Part shown: positions 1 to 5,274 of the stretch, piece after piece
How positions within the stretch are numbered: the first letter of the stretch is position 1
Layout of the letters: every line of letters starts with the position of its first letter
NCBI GenBank assembly: GCA_028286165.1
Contig: JAPYMU010000029.1
Span: 1-7,202, forward strand
From: Spongiicolonus versatilis
GTDB taxonomy: Bacteria; Pseudomonadota; Gammaproteobacteria; Arenicellales; Spongiicolonaceae
DNA length: 7,202 bases
Direction of reading: 5' to 3'
Notes under the pieces: generated by a model
The model's database searches: none
What the model was told of the DNA's origin: nothing
What the model saw: only the letters and a program-made list of their open reading frames with translations
Translations under genes and position numbers: made by a program

Positions 1-140
1 ATGCCTTCGGCAACCTTCACCCGGGTGGTGTAGTCGTCGTAGACCGGAATGGCAAAAGCGGCGAGGATGCCGATGACGGTGACCACCACCATCAGTTCCA
101 GCAAGGTCAGGCCCTGCTGTTTTTGTTTGAGAAGTTTCAT
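1..140 (-). CDS. pilA: Type IV pilin (major pilin-like), N-terminal part, runs off the window
   Basis: The reverse strand from the ATG at 138-140 encodes the start of a type IV pilin, the subunit that polymerises into surface pili for adhesion, twitching and DNA uptake. About 46 codons are visible. There is a short basic leader, MKLLKQKQQG, then the prepilin peptidase site G10|L11, then LTLLELMVVVTVIGILAAF. Glu5 of the mature protein, needed for methylation and assembly, is present. The hydrophobic helix leads into a PVYDDYTTR segment, typical of PilA/PilE N-termini. Mature residue 1 is Leu rather than the usual Phe, which is tolerated in the family. The start is supported by GGAGG at 148-152, seven bases upstream. 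The C-terminal globular domain lies outside the window, so a minor pilin or another pseudopilin cannot be excluded. The family is certain; the symbol is a best guess. Confidence 0.9.
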   Translation of the reverse strand, partial: MKLLKQKQQGLTLLELMVVVTVIGILAAFAIPVYDDYTTRVKVAEG

Positions 141-147
141 CTTTGTT

Positions 148-152
148 CCTCC
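148..152 (-). promoter_or_regulatory. Ribosome binding site of the pilin gene
   Basis: On the reverse strand GGAGG lies seven bases before the pilin ATG. It is a strong, well-spaced Shine-Dalgarno sequence, fitting a highly expressed pilin, and it fixes the start codon that gives a 10-residue leader. Confidence 0.8.
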
Positions 153-186
153 GTGATAAAAAAGGAGTGAAAAAAATCCCGCGCAA

Positions 187-204
187 CCGCAAAAATACCG
201 CCGC
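187..204 (-). promoter_or_regulatory. Candidate sigma-54 (-24/-12) promoter for the pilin gene
   Basis: On the reverse strand a GGC element (GG at 201-202) and a TTGC element (GC at 189-190) are separated by exactly the ten bases between GG and GC expected of RpoN promoters. The consensus is TGGCACG-N4-TTGC; the invariant GG and GC match, but the CAC part of the -24 box is only partly kept. Transcription would start near 177, giving a leader of about 37 bases that contains the ribosome binding site. Many pilA genes are known to use sigma-54 promoters with the PilR activator, which makes the match plausible. A competing sigma-70 model lies just upstream, at 221-226. Confidence 0.45.
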
Positions 205-220
205 CCGGGGGCTTGGGGGC

Positions 221-226
221 GTTATA
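221..226 (-). promoter_or_regulatory. Candidate sigma-70 -10 box of a CRP-dependent pilin promoter
   Basis: The reverse strand reads TATAAC here, five of six bases of the -10 consensus. No good -35 box stands 16-18 bases upstream. The CRP-like dyad at 249-264 instead covers that position, with its centre about 42 bases upstream of the predicted start near 214. That is the arrangement of a class II CRP-activated promoter, in which the activator replaces the -35 contact. The alternative for the same gene is the sigma-54 site at 187-204. Confidence 0.45.
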
Positions 227-248
227 AAACAAGGGAAAAATTAACTAC

Positions 249-264
249 TGTGACTTTAGTCACA
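249..264. promoter_or_regulatory. CRP/Vfr-type binding site, perfect dyad
   Basis: TGTGACTTTAGTCACA is a perfect inverted repeat with 7-base arms (249-255 and 258-264). It matches the CRP core TGTGA-N6-TCACA at all ten specified positions. The site lies between the end of the methyltransferase gene and the pilin gene, upstream of the pilin ATG, so the pilin is the likely target. In Pseudomonas the CRP homologue Vfr controls twitching and virulence genes and recognises a similar sequence. An FNR site (TTGAT-N4-ATCAA) fits less well. A terminator is less likely, because the stem is short and AT-balanced and the loop would be very small. Confidence 0.65.
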
Positions 265-326
265 CTTTGGCGAATTTATTTTTGCCGGGGCGAAAAGCGT
301 GGCAAAAAAACCACAGTTGGCGGCGG

Positions 327-1214
327 TCAAGACCTGCCGCCGGCCGGGCGACGCTGCGGATTCAGGCGGCTTTTCATCACGGCAACCGCCTCGGGGCTGT
401 GGTCGATCAGCACAAAATGCCGCCCGTGACGGGCCGCCGCATCGCCGAAAGTGCCGCTGCCGGCAAAAAAATCCAGAACCGTGTCGCCCGGATTGGAGTG
501 CACCCGGACAATGCGCTCCAAAATTCCGAGGGGTTTTTGCGTGGCATAGCCGGTTTTTTCCCGGCCGCCGGGGCTGACAATGGTGTGCCACCAGACATCG
601 GTGGGGGTTTTGCCGCGCGCCGCTTTTTCCTTGCCCACCAGGCCCGGCGCCAGGTAGGGGATGCGGTCGATGCGGTCGTAGTTGAAAATGTAGTCGCCGG
701 GGTTTTTTGCATACCACAAAATATTGTCGTGCTTTGCCGGCCATTTTTTTGTGCTGCGCGCGCCGTAGTCGTAGGCCCAGATAATTTCGTTGATGAAACT
801 TTTGCGGCCGAAAATTTTGTCCAGAAGCATCACCTTGCAGTAGTGCACTTCACGGTAGTCAATGTGAAAAAACAAACTGCCGTTGTCGCGGAGCACCCGG
901 TAAGCCTCCTGCAGCCTCGGCTCAAGAAAAGCCAGGTAATCGTCAAAGCGGTCGTCGTAGCCGCTTTCCCCGAGGCACCGCGTCCGGTAACGCCGCCCCT
1001 GGTAGCCGGTGCGGTCGCCGTTGTCGTCGCGGACAGTTTTCAGGCGCTTGCGCGTCTGCCGTTTCCCGGTGTTGAAAGGCGGGTCAATGTAGATGAGGGA
1101 GAAACTCTTGTCGGCGAATTTTTTTAACTCGGCGAGGTTGTCGCCGAGAATGATTTTATTTTTTGCGCCGCGCCGCGGGCCGGGGGGAGGCGGTGATGGG
1201 TGTGCTTGAGTCAT
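327..1214 (-). CDS. Solitary site-specific DNA amino-methyltransferase, beta class (N6-adenine or N4-cytosine)
   Basis: This 295-residue protein transfers a methyl group from S-adenosylmethionine to an exocyclic amino group in DNA. The catalytic motif IV, DPPF, is at residues 44-47 and continues as NTG. The AdoMet-binding motif I, DFFAGSGTFG, is near the C-terminus at 248-257, just after TQKP at 225-228 (motif X region) and NPGD. Motif IV before motif I is the beta-class order of the N6/N4 methylase family. DPPF is commoner in adenine enzymes, but N4-cytosine cannot be excluded. The middle, roughly residues 120-215, should hold the target recognition domain; I cannot read the recognition sequence from it. 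The start at 1214 gives a normal family N-terminus and has GGGGA at 1220-1224; an open frame continues upstream to 1457 but runs into the antitoxin gene. No endonuclease gene is adjacent, so it looks like an orphan, serving regulation or protection from a foreign enzyme. Confidence 0.9.
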   Translation of the reverse strand: MTQAHPSPPPPGPRRGAKNKIILGDNLAELKKFADKSFSLIYIDPPFNTGKRQTRKRLKTVRDDNGDRTGYQGRRYRTRCLGESGYDDRFDDYLAFLEPRLQEAYRVLRDNGSLFFHIDYREVHYCKVMLLDKIFGRKSFINEIIWAYDYGARSTKKWPAKHDNILWYAKNPGDYIFNYDRIDRIPYLAPGLVGKEKAARGKTPTDVWWHTIVSPGGREKTGYATQKPLGILERIVRVHSNPGDTVLDFFAGSGTFGDAAARHGRHFVLIDHSPEAVAVMKSRLNPQRRPAGGRS

Positions 1215-1236
1215 TGTTTTCCCCGGCTGTGCGGCT

Positions 1237-1265
1237 TTTGTAAAATTTTCCGCCTCGCATGTCAA
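1237..1265 (-). promoter_or_regulatory. Sigma-70 promoter of the methyltransferase gene
   Basis: On the reverse strand a perfect -35 box TTGACA (1260-1265) is followed after a 17-base spacer by TACAAA (1237-1242), four of six matches to the -10 consensus. The predicted start, near 1230, lies about 16 bases before the methyltransferase ATG. The leader would be short but still contains the GGGGA ribosome site. Confidence 0.6.
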
Positions 1266-1280
1266 GTGATAAAATGCCCG

Positions 1281-1293
1281 CCGGCACTGCCGG
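1281..1293. promoter_or_regulatory. Palindrome between divergent promoters, candidate antitoxin operator
   Basis: CCGGCACTGCCGG is a perfect 6-base inverted repeat around a single central base. Its right half recurs as ACTGCCGG at 1305-1312, overlapping the -10 box of the antitoxin promoter; the first copy is at 1286-1293, so the repeat spacing is 19 bases. RelB/DinJ-type antitoxins are known to bind palindromes at their own promoter through a ribbon-helix-helix domain, so this is a reasonable operator. The GC-rich background makes such palindromes more frequent by chance. Confidence 0.4.
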
Positions 1294-1298
1294 GAAAA

Positions 1299-1307
1299 TG
1301 CTATACT
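1299..1307 (+). promoter_or_regulatory. Extended -10 promoter of the toxin-antitoxin operon
   Basis: TGCTATACT contains the extended -10 element TG-N-TATACT, with five of six matches to TATAAT. No convincing -35 box is seen at 1279-1284, as is common for extended -10 promoters. Transcription would begin near 1314, about 25 bases before the antitoxin ATG. Confidence 0.55.
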
Positions 1308-1338
1308 GCCGGCCATTGCGAGGTGCCCTTGATGAAAA

Positions 1339-1644
1339 ATGAAAATCCGGACCACAAACCATGAGCGCGCCAGCGTGCATGTGCTGATCGAGCCGCTGCT
1401 CAAGCGCAAGGCGGAGAAAGTTTTTCGGGCCAACGGCCTGTCCACCACCGAAGCCATCGCGCGCTTTTATGAGTTGGTCTCGGCGCGCAAAAAAGTGCCG
1501 CTGCCCATTTCCAAAAACATCCCCAATGCGGAAACCGTGAAAGTGCTTGAGGATTCGGTGCACGGGCGCAACTTGAGGGAGTATGCAAGCGTTGAGGAGA
1601 TGTTCTCCTCCATTCTGGGCAAGGACTGGCGCGAACAAAAATGA
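1339..1644 (+). CDS. dinJ: RelB/DinJ-family antitoxin
   Basis: This 101-residue protein resembles the antitoxin of DinJ-YafQ modules, which binds and neutralises the ribosome-dependent mRNA endonuclease YafQ and represses its own operon. The N-terminal part, residues 10-45, has the ribbon-helix-helix pattern of the family: a short strand (SVHVLIEP), a helix rich in Lys and Ala, then GLSTTEAIARFYE at 33-45. IPNAET at 61-66 is the typical family linker, and the acidic C-terminal half ending in SVEEMFSSIL is where such antitoxins wrap the toxin. The start at 1339 gives the standard length; a possible AGGTG ribosome site at 1321-1325 is rather distant. The gene overlaps the toxin start by four bases (ATGA, 1641-1644), so the two are translationally coupled. 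The antitoxin looks intact although its partner is broken. Confidence 0.85.
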   Translation: MKIRTTNHERASVHVLIEPLLKRKAEKVFRANGLSTTEAIARFYELVSARKKVPLPISKNIPNAETVKVLEDSVHGRNLREYASVEEMFSSILGKDWREQK

Positions 1645-1900
1645 GAAGCACGGGCCAATACAGGCGCGACCTGAGAAAAGCCCACCGGATGGGCAAAGAC
1701 ATAGAAAAACTTGAGGCGGCGGTTGACACCATCGCCGCCGGGGAACGCCTGCCCCGCCGCTACCGCCAGCACAACCTGTCCGGAAACTGGGAAAGCCACA
1801 TAGAATGCCATATGAAGGAGACTGGCTTTTAATCTGGCGCGAAGAAGCGGGCGAGATTGTCCTGGTGCGAACCGGAACGCATGCCGAGTTGTTTGGCTGA
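1641..1900 (+). pseudogene. yafQ: YafQ-family toxin, broken by a one-base frameshift
   Basis: The first frame runs 63 codons and stops at 1830-1832. Residues 1-59 match the N-terminal two thirds of YafQ, including RQHNLSGNW and ECHM. The rest of the toxin continues in the -1 frame from 1820 (DWLLIW) to VRTGTHAELFG and a stop at 1898-1900. Restoring one base near 1815-1820 gives an 86-residue protein. Against E. coli YafQ as I recall it (92 residues; His50, His63, Asp67, Trp68, His87, Phe91), the matches are His44, His57, Asp61, Trp62, His81 and Phe85, a constant offset of six. The visible frame keeps only the first two, so the product should lack ribosome-dependent RNase activity. A missing G in the GG at 1817-1818 is the simplest cause. 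A sequencing error would leave a working toxin. No classical slippery heptamer is present, so programmed frameshifting is unlikely. Confidence 0.88.
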
Positions 1901-1960
1901 GCCCGGCGGCGGTGGCGGATTTGCGGAAAAGGGTTTATGCTTTCCCCTCCCGCACCAGCC

Positions 1961-1964
1961 GGAG
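1961..1964 (+). promoter_or_regulatory. Ribosome binding site of the truncated hydrolase gene
   Basis: GGAG stands six bases before the ATG at 1971 and favours this start over the in-frame ATG at 1983. It also shows that the 5' end of the truncated gene is still equipped for translation. Confidence 0.6.
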
Positions 1965-1970
1965 AACCCC

Positions 1971-2387
1971 ATGCCTGCCCTGATGAAAAAAACCGCCGCC
2001 CTCGCCCTCACCCTGTTGCCGCCCCTCGGCGCGGGCGCGGCGCCGCTGGTTAAGGAACTGGCCGACGATGTTTACATGTTCAGCGAGAGCGGCTACGTCA
2101 GTTTAGTCGTGGTTGGCGGTGATGGCGTACTGATTGCCGACACCGCATTCACGCCGCGCGCGCAGCCGCTGAAGAGCGCCATCGCCAAAATCACCGGCAA
2201 GCCGGTGGCCGCCATCGTCCTGCCGCACGAGCATTACGACCATGTCGGCGGCACCGAGGTTTTTCCCGGCGCCGAAATTATCTGCCACCGCAGTTGCCAG
2301 GCGGTGTTTGATGTTGATGTGCCCGGCATCGCGCCACGGCGGGCGGATGTGATTTTTGACGAGTTTCTTACGGCGGCTGAGCGGTGA
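1971..2387 (+). CDS. Exported metallo-beta-lactamase-fold hydrolase, truncated to the N-terminal half
   Basis: The 138-residue product starts with a signal peptide (MPALMKK, a hydrophobic stretch, then GAGAAP near residues 20-25), suggesting a periplasmic protein. The core then follows the N-terminal half of the metallo-beta-lactamase fold: a VGGDGVLIADTAF strand pair near 48-60, then LPHEHYDHVGG, whose HxHxDH zinc motif is at residues 86-91. The frame ends at FLTAAER, where relatives of roughly 280-320 residues normally go on to supply the remaining ligands (a later His, a bridging Asp and the final His). No continuation was found in other frames; the thiolase gene begins at once, its ATG sharing a base with this stop. 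The start at 1971 has GGAG at 1961-1964; an internal ATG at 1983 would also leave a signal peptide. Without the C-terminal ligands it is probably not a normal hydrolase and may be a deletion remnant. Substrate unknown. Confidence 0.75.
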   Translation: MPALMKKTAALALTLLPPLGAGAAPLVKELADDVYMFSESGYVSLVVVGGDGVLIADTAFTPRAQPLKSAIAKITGKPVAAIVLPHEHYDHVGGTEVFPGAEIICHRSCQAVFDVDVPGIAPRRADVIFDEFLTAAER

Positions 2388-3598
2388 TGCCCCAACGCAG
2401 CGTCGTCTTCCTGTCCGCCACGCGCACCGCCATCGGCTCTTTCGGCGGCGCGCTCAGCGGCATGCCGCCCACCGAACTGGCGGCCGCGGTGGTGCGCGAG
2501 TCACTTGGGCGTTCCCCGCTGTCCGCCGGCGACATCGGCCACTGCGTGTTCGGCAATGTGGCGCACAGCGACCGCCGCGACGCCTACCTTGCGCGCTGCG
2601 CCGCGCTGGACGGCGGACTGGACGAAGCCACGCCGGCGCTCACCGTCAACCGCCTGTGCGGCAGCGGCCTGCAGGCCGTGGTCAGCGCGGCGCAGTGCAT
2701 ACTGCTCGGGGACGCCGATGCCGCCATCGCCGGCGGCGCCGAAAACATGAGCCGCCTGCCGCACTGGGTGCACGACTTGCGCCACGGCCGGCGCATGGGT
2801 GACGCCGTGCTGGAGGACGCCATGCTCGCCGCGCTGCACGACCCGTTTGATGACTGCCACATGGGCGTCACCGCCGAAAACGTCGCGGCAAAATGGAACA
2901 TCAGCCGCGCGCAGCAGGACCAGTGGGCGCTGGAAAGCCACCACCGCGCCGCCGCCGCCATTGCCAGCGGTTATTTCCGCGAACAGATTTTGCCGCTCAA
3001 GGTGAAGCCCCGAAACAAAAAAGACAAAAAGAAAAACACCGGCGAAATTGTCTTTGACACCGATGAGCACCCGCGCGCCGACGCCAGTCTGGACGCCCTC
3101 AGTGCCATGCGCCCGGCGTTTCAACCGGACGGCAGCGTCACCGCCGGCAATTCTTCCGGCATTAACGACGCCGCCGCCGCGCTGGTGATGATGGAGGCCG
3201 GCGCGGCCGAAAAACGCGGCCTGCAGCCGCTGGCGCGCCTGGTGGCCTACGACCACGCCGGCGTCGCGCCGCGCTACATGGGCATCGGCCCGGTGCCGGC
3301 GGTGCGCAAGGTGATGGCGCGCGCCGGGCTCGGCGTCGGCGACATGAGCGTCATTGAATTGAACGAGGCCTTCGCCGCCCAGGCGCTGGCGGTGATGGCC
3401 GACCTTGAACTGCCGCCGGCCAAAACCAACCCCAACGGCAGCGGCATTTCCCTCGGCCACCCCATCGGCGCCACCGGCGCCATCCTGGCGGTGAAGGCCA
3501 TCTACGAACTCAAGCGCGCCAAAGGGCGCTATGCCCTGGTCACCATGTGCATCGGCGGCGGCCAGGGCATCGCCGCCATCATTGAAAACACCGCCTGA
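2387..3598 (+). CDS. bktB: Beta-ketothiolase (acetyl-CoA C-acyltransferase), BktB-like
   Basis: This 403-residue cytoplasmic thiolase condenses or cleaves beta-ketoacyl-CoA, for example two acetyl-CoA to acetoacetyl-CoA. It can serve polyhydroxyalkanoate synthesis, ketone-body use or fatty acid breakdown. The nucleophilic Cys91 lies in NRLCGSGLQAV; the active-site His358 in SGISLGHPIGATGA and Cys388 in MCIGGGQGIA complete the catalytic set; NEAFAAQ is also present. Stretches such as ALHDP, CHMGVTAENVA and FDTDEH closely recall Cupriavidus BktB, which accepts longer substrates than PhaA. About six extra, lysine-rich residues (PRNKKDKKKNTGE, near 206-218) sit in the loop before FDTDEH. The ATG at 2387 shares its A with the stop of the preceding gene (TGATG), so translation is probably coupled; a GTG at 2384 is a less likely start, and no clear Shine-Dalgarno is seen. 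No other PHA gene is in view, so the pathway is open. Confidence 0.92.
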   Translation: MPQRSVVFLSATRTAIGSFGGALSGMPPTELAAAVVRESLGRSPLSAGDIGHCVFGNVAHSDRRDAYLARCAALDGGLDEATPALTVNRLCGSGLQAVVSAAQCILLGDADAAIAGGAENMSRLPHWVHDLRHGRRMGDAVLEDAMLAALHDPFDDCHMGVTAENVAAKWNISRAQQDQWALESHHRAAAAIASGYFREQILPLKVKPRNKKDKKKNTGEIVFDTDEHPRADASLDALSAMRPAFQPDGSVTAGNSSGINDAAAALVMMEAGAAEKRGLQPLARLVAYDHAGVAPRYMGIGPVPAVRKVMARAGLGVGDMSVIELNEAFAAQALAVMADLELPPAKTNPNGSGISLGHPIGATGAILAVKAIYELKRAKGRYALVTMCIGGGQGIAAIIENTA

Positions 3599-3649
3599 GC
3601 GGAAACCAAAACCCGCCGCGCCTGTCCCAGTACTGAAACCACCAAACGC

Positions 3650-3654
3650 AGGAG
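3650..3654 (+). promoter_or_regulatory. Ribosome binding site of msrP
   Basis: AGGAG stands seven bases before the msrP ATG at 3662, at the end of a 63-base gap after the thiolase gene. I see no strong terminator or promoter in that gap, so msrP may be read from upstream or from a promoter I cannot recognise. Confidence 0.65.
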
Positions 3655-3661
3655 CCCAGAC

Positions 3662-4633
3662 ATGCTGATTCAAAAACCACCCGCCATTTCTGCAAGTGAA
3701 ATCACCGCCGAAGCGCTTTACCAGGAGCGCCGGCGATTTTTGCGCGGCAGTGCGGCAGTTGCCCTCGCCGCTGCGCTGCCGGCTGTGGCATCCACGGCGC
3801 GCGCCGCAACATTTCACCAGGGCGTGAACGACTTCGGCGACCTGCCCGACGGCGGGTTCGGCACCGACGAAGAGTTGACGCCGTTTGACAAGGTGACGAC
3901 CTACAACAACTTCTACGAATTCTCCACCGACAAGGCCGGCCCCGCCGAATTGTCCGGCGACTTTGAGCCGCGCCCGTGGACGGTGGCGGTGGCGGGCGAG
4001 GCCGAGAACGCAAGGCGCTGGGATGTGGACGAGTTAATCCGCCGCTTCCCGCCCGAGGAGCGCGTGTACCGTTTGCGCTGCGTTGAGGCGTGGTCCATGG
4101 TGATTCCCTGGGTCGGTTTTCCGCTGGCGGATTTAATTAAAGAGTCCAAGCCGACCTCGCGCGCCAGGTTTGTGGAGTTCGAAACGCTGCACGACCCGGA
4201 GCGCATGCCGGGCCAGCGCCCGGGCATCTTCGGCAATGTGCTGGACTGGCCGTACGTGGAAGGCCTGCGCATGGACGAGGCCATGCATCCGCTGACCATC
4301 CTCGGCGTCGGGCTGTATGGCCGGTTCCTGCCCAACCAGAACGGCGCGCCGCTGCGGCTGGTGGTGCCGTGGAAGTACGGCTTCAAAAGCATCAAGTCCA
4401 TCGTCACCATCCGCCTCTCAGAAAAGCAGCCGCGCAATACGTGGAACATTCAGGCGCCGCGCGAGTACGGTTTTTATTCCAACGTCAACCCCGAAGTGGA
4501 CCATCCGCGCTGGAGCCAGGCGCGCGAGCGGCGCATCGGCGAGTGGAAAAAGCGCCCCACCCTGCCGTTCAACGGCTACGCCGAGCAGGTGGCGCACCTG
4601 TATGCCGGGATGGATTTGCGCAAGCATTTCTGA
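3662..4633 (+). CDS. msrP: Protein-methionine-sulfoxide reductase, catalytic molybdopterin subunit MsrP
   Basis: This 323-residue protein (formerly YedY) repairs oxidised methionine in periplasmic proteins, reducing both R and S sulfoxides. A Tat signal begins with RRRFLRG at 23-29, followed by a hydrophobic Ala-rich stretch and an ARA cleavage site near 46-48, so the folded enzyme with its molybdenum cofactor should be exported. The oxidoreductase molybdopterin domain follows. Cys140 in RLRCVEAWSMVIPWVGFPL is the expected molybdenum ligand, equivalent to Cys102 of mature E. coli YedY. PFNGYAEQVAHLYAGMDLRK near the end and the overall length (E. coli has 334 residues) agree with the family. 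The stop shares its A with the msrQ start (TGATG, 4631-4635), the usual gene order for this pair. No defect is seen. Confidence 0.96.
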   Translation: MLIQKPPAISASEITAEALYQERRRFLRGSAAVALAAALPAVASTARAATFHQGVNDFGDLPDGGFGTDEELTPFDKVTTYNNFYEFSTDKAGPAELSGDFEPRPWTVAVAGEAENARRWDVDELIRRFPPEERVYRLRCVEAWSMVIPWVGFPLADLIKESKPTSRARFVEFETLHDPERMPGQRPGIFGNVLDWPYVEGLRMDEAMHPLTILGVGLYGRFLPNQNGAPLRLVVPWKYGFKSIKSIVTIRLSEKQPRNTWNIQAPREYGFYSNVNPEVDHPRWSQARERRIGEWKKRPTLPFNGYAEQVAHLYAGMDLRKHF

Positions 4634-5274
4634 TGGCCGCGCCTTCCCCGGCGGCGGCGCGGCGCGGCGGTTTCGGGCCGTGGCTCAGCCGCCGCATGAA
4701 CGTCATCAAGCCGCTGCTTTTCTGCGCGTGCTTGATTCCGTTTGCGTGGGCTGCGTACGGCCTTGCCACCGACAATCTTGGCGCCGAGCCGGTGGACGAG
4801 ATGACCGAGGAAACCGGCATCTGGGGGCTGCGCTTTCTGCTGTTGACTTTGCTGGTCACGCCGCTGCGCCGCATCACCAACTGGAACGCCCTCGGCCGGC
4901 TGCGCCGCATGCTCGGCCTGTTCGCGTTTTTTTATGTGCTGTGCCACTTCGGCGTGTACCTGGTCCTCGACCAGTTTTTCGACTTCACGGAAATCGTGAA
5001 CGACATCATCAAGCGCAACTACATTCTCGCCGGCTTCACCGCCTTTGTGATTCTCATTCCCCTCGCCGCCACCTCCACCAACTGGACCATTAAAAAACTC
5101 GGCGGCCGAAGATGGCAGAGGCTGCATCGCGGCGTCTATTTCGCCTCCATCGCCGCGGTGGTGCACTTTCTATGGCTGGTCAAGGCCGACTACACCGAGC
5201 CGGCGATTTACGCCTTCCTGCTCGCCCTGCTTTTCGCCTGGCGCATCCGCCACCGCCAACGGCGGGCACCGTGA
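4633..5274 (+). CDS. msrQ: MsrQ, haem-binding membrane subunit of the MsrPQ system
   Basis: This 213-residue inner-membrane protein (formerly YedZ) passes electrons from the respiratory quinone pool or a flavin reductase to MsrP. It belongs to the ferric-reductase-like transmembrane family. Hydrophobic segments are visible near residues 24-44, 64-77, 95-113, 130-147, 166-184 and 189-204, fitting the expected six helices. His105 (in LCHFGVYL), His165 (in LHRGVYF) and His178 (in AAVVHFLW) are the candidate b-haem ligands. TNWTIKKLGGRRWQRLHR is a strongly conserved family stretch. The ATG at 4633 is chosen for its overlap with the msrP stop; the internal Met22 would give the N-terminus seen in shorter homologues. 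The 3' end overlaps the GTG start of the ABC transporter by four bases. Confidence 0.94.
   Translation: MAAPSPAAARRGGFGPWLSRRMNVIKPLLFCACLIPFAWAAYGLATDNLGAEPVDEMTEETGIWGLRFLLLTLLVTPLRRITNWNALGRLRRMLGLFAFFYVLCHFGVYLVLDQFFDFTEIVNDIIKRNYILAGFTAFVILIPLAATSTNWTIKKLGGRRWQRLHRGVYFASIAAVVHFLWLVKADYTEPAIYAFLLALLFAWRIRHRQRRAP

Noticed and set aside
249..264. Intrinsic terminator for the methyltransferase gene
   Set aside because: The dyad leaves only a two-base loop, or a six-base AT-balanced stem with a four-base loop, and the following T run is interrupted; the exact CRP-type consensus explains it better.
267..1127. Long plus-strand open frame (286 codons) opposite the methyltransferase gene
   Set aside because: It is low in recognisable motifs and lies antisense to a protein with clear methyltransferase motifs; such shadows are expected in GC-rich DNA.
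1215..1457. N-terminal extension of the methyltransferase frame
   Set aside because: It would add 81 residues with no family match, run through the predicted promoter and overlap the antitoxin gene; the ATG at 1214 has a purine-rich ribosome site and a promoter upstream.
1811..1825. Programmed -1 ribosomal frameshift in the toxin gene
   Set aside because: A -1 slip would restore the toxin (K-G-D-W), but no classical slippery heptamer and no obvious downstream stimulatory structure were seen; mutation or sequencing error is simpler.
2356..2802. Alternative frame as a continuation of the truncated hydrolase
   Set aside because: The translation is Arg-rich, lacks the expected later His and Asp ligands, and is the +1 shadow of the thiolase N-terminus.
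2501..3817. Long minus-strand open frame (438 codons) opposite the thiolase gene
   Set aside because: The Gly/Ala/His-rich composition mirrors the thiolase codons; no family motif is seen and it runs into the msrP start region.
4317..5093. Plus-strand open frame of 258 codons overlapping msrP and msrQ
   Set aside because: It is Arg/Ser/Pro-rich, as expected of an out-of-frame read of GC-rich DNA, and both overlapped genes have strong family evidence.
5112..5270. N-terminal extension of the ABC transporter to an ATG inside msrQ
   Set aside because: The added 53 residues are arginine-rich out-of-frame msrQ sequence; the GTG overlapping the msrQ stop gives the usual N-terminus.
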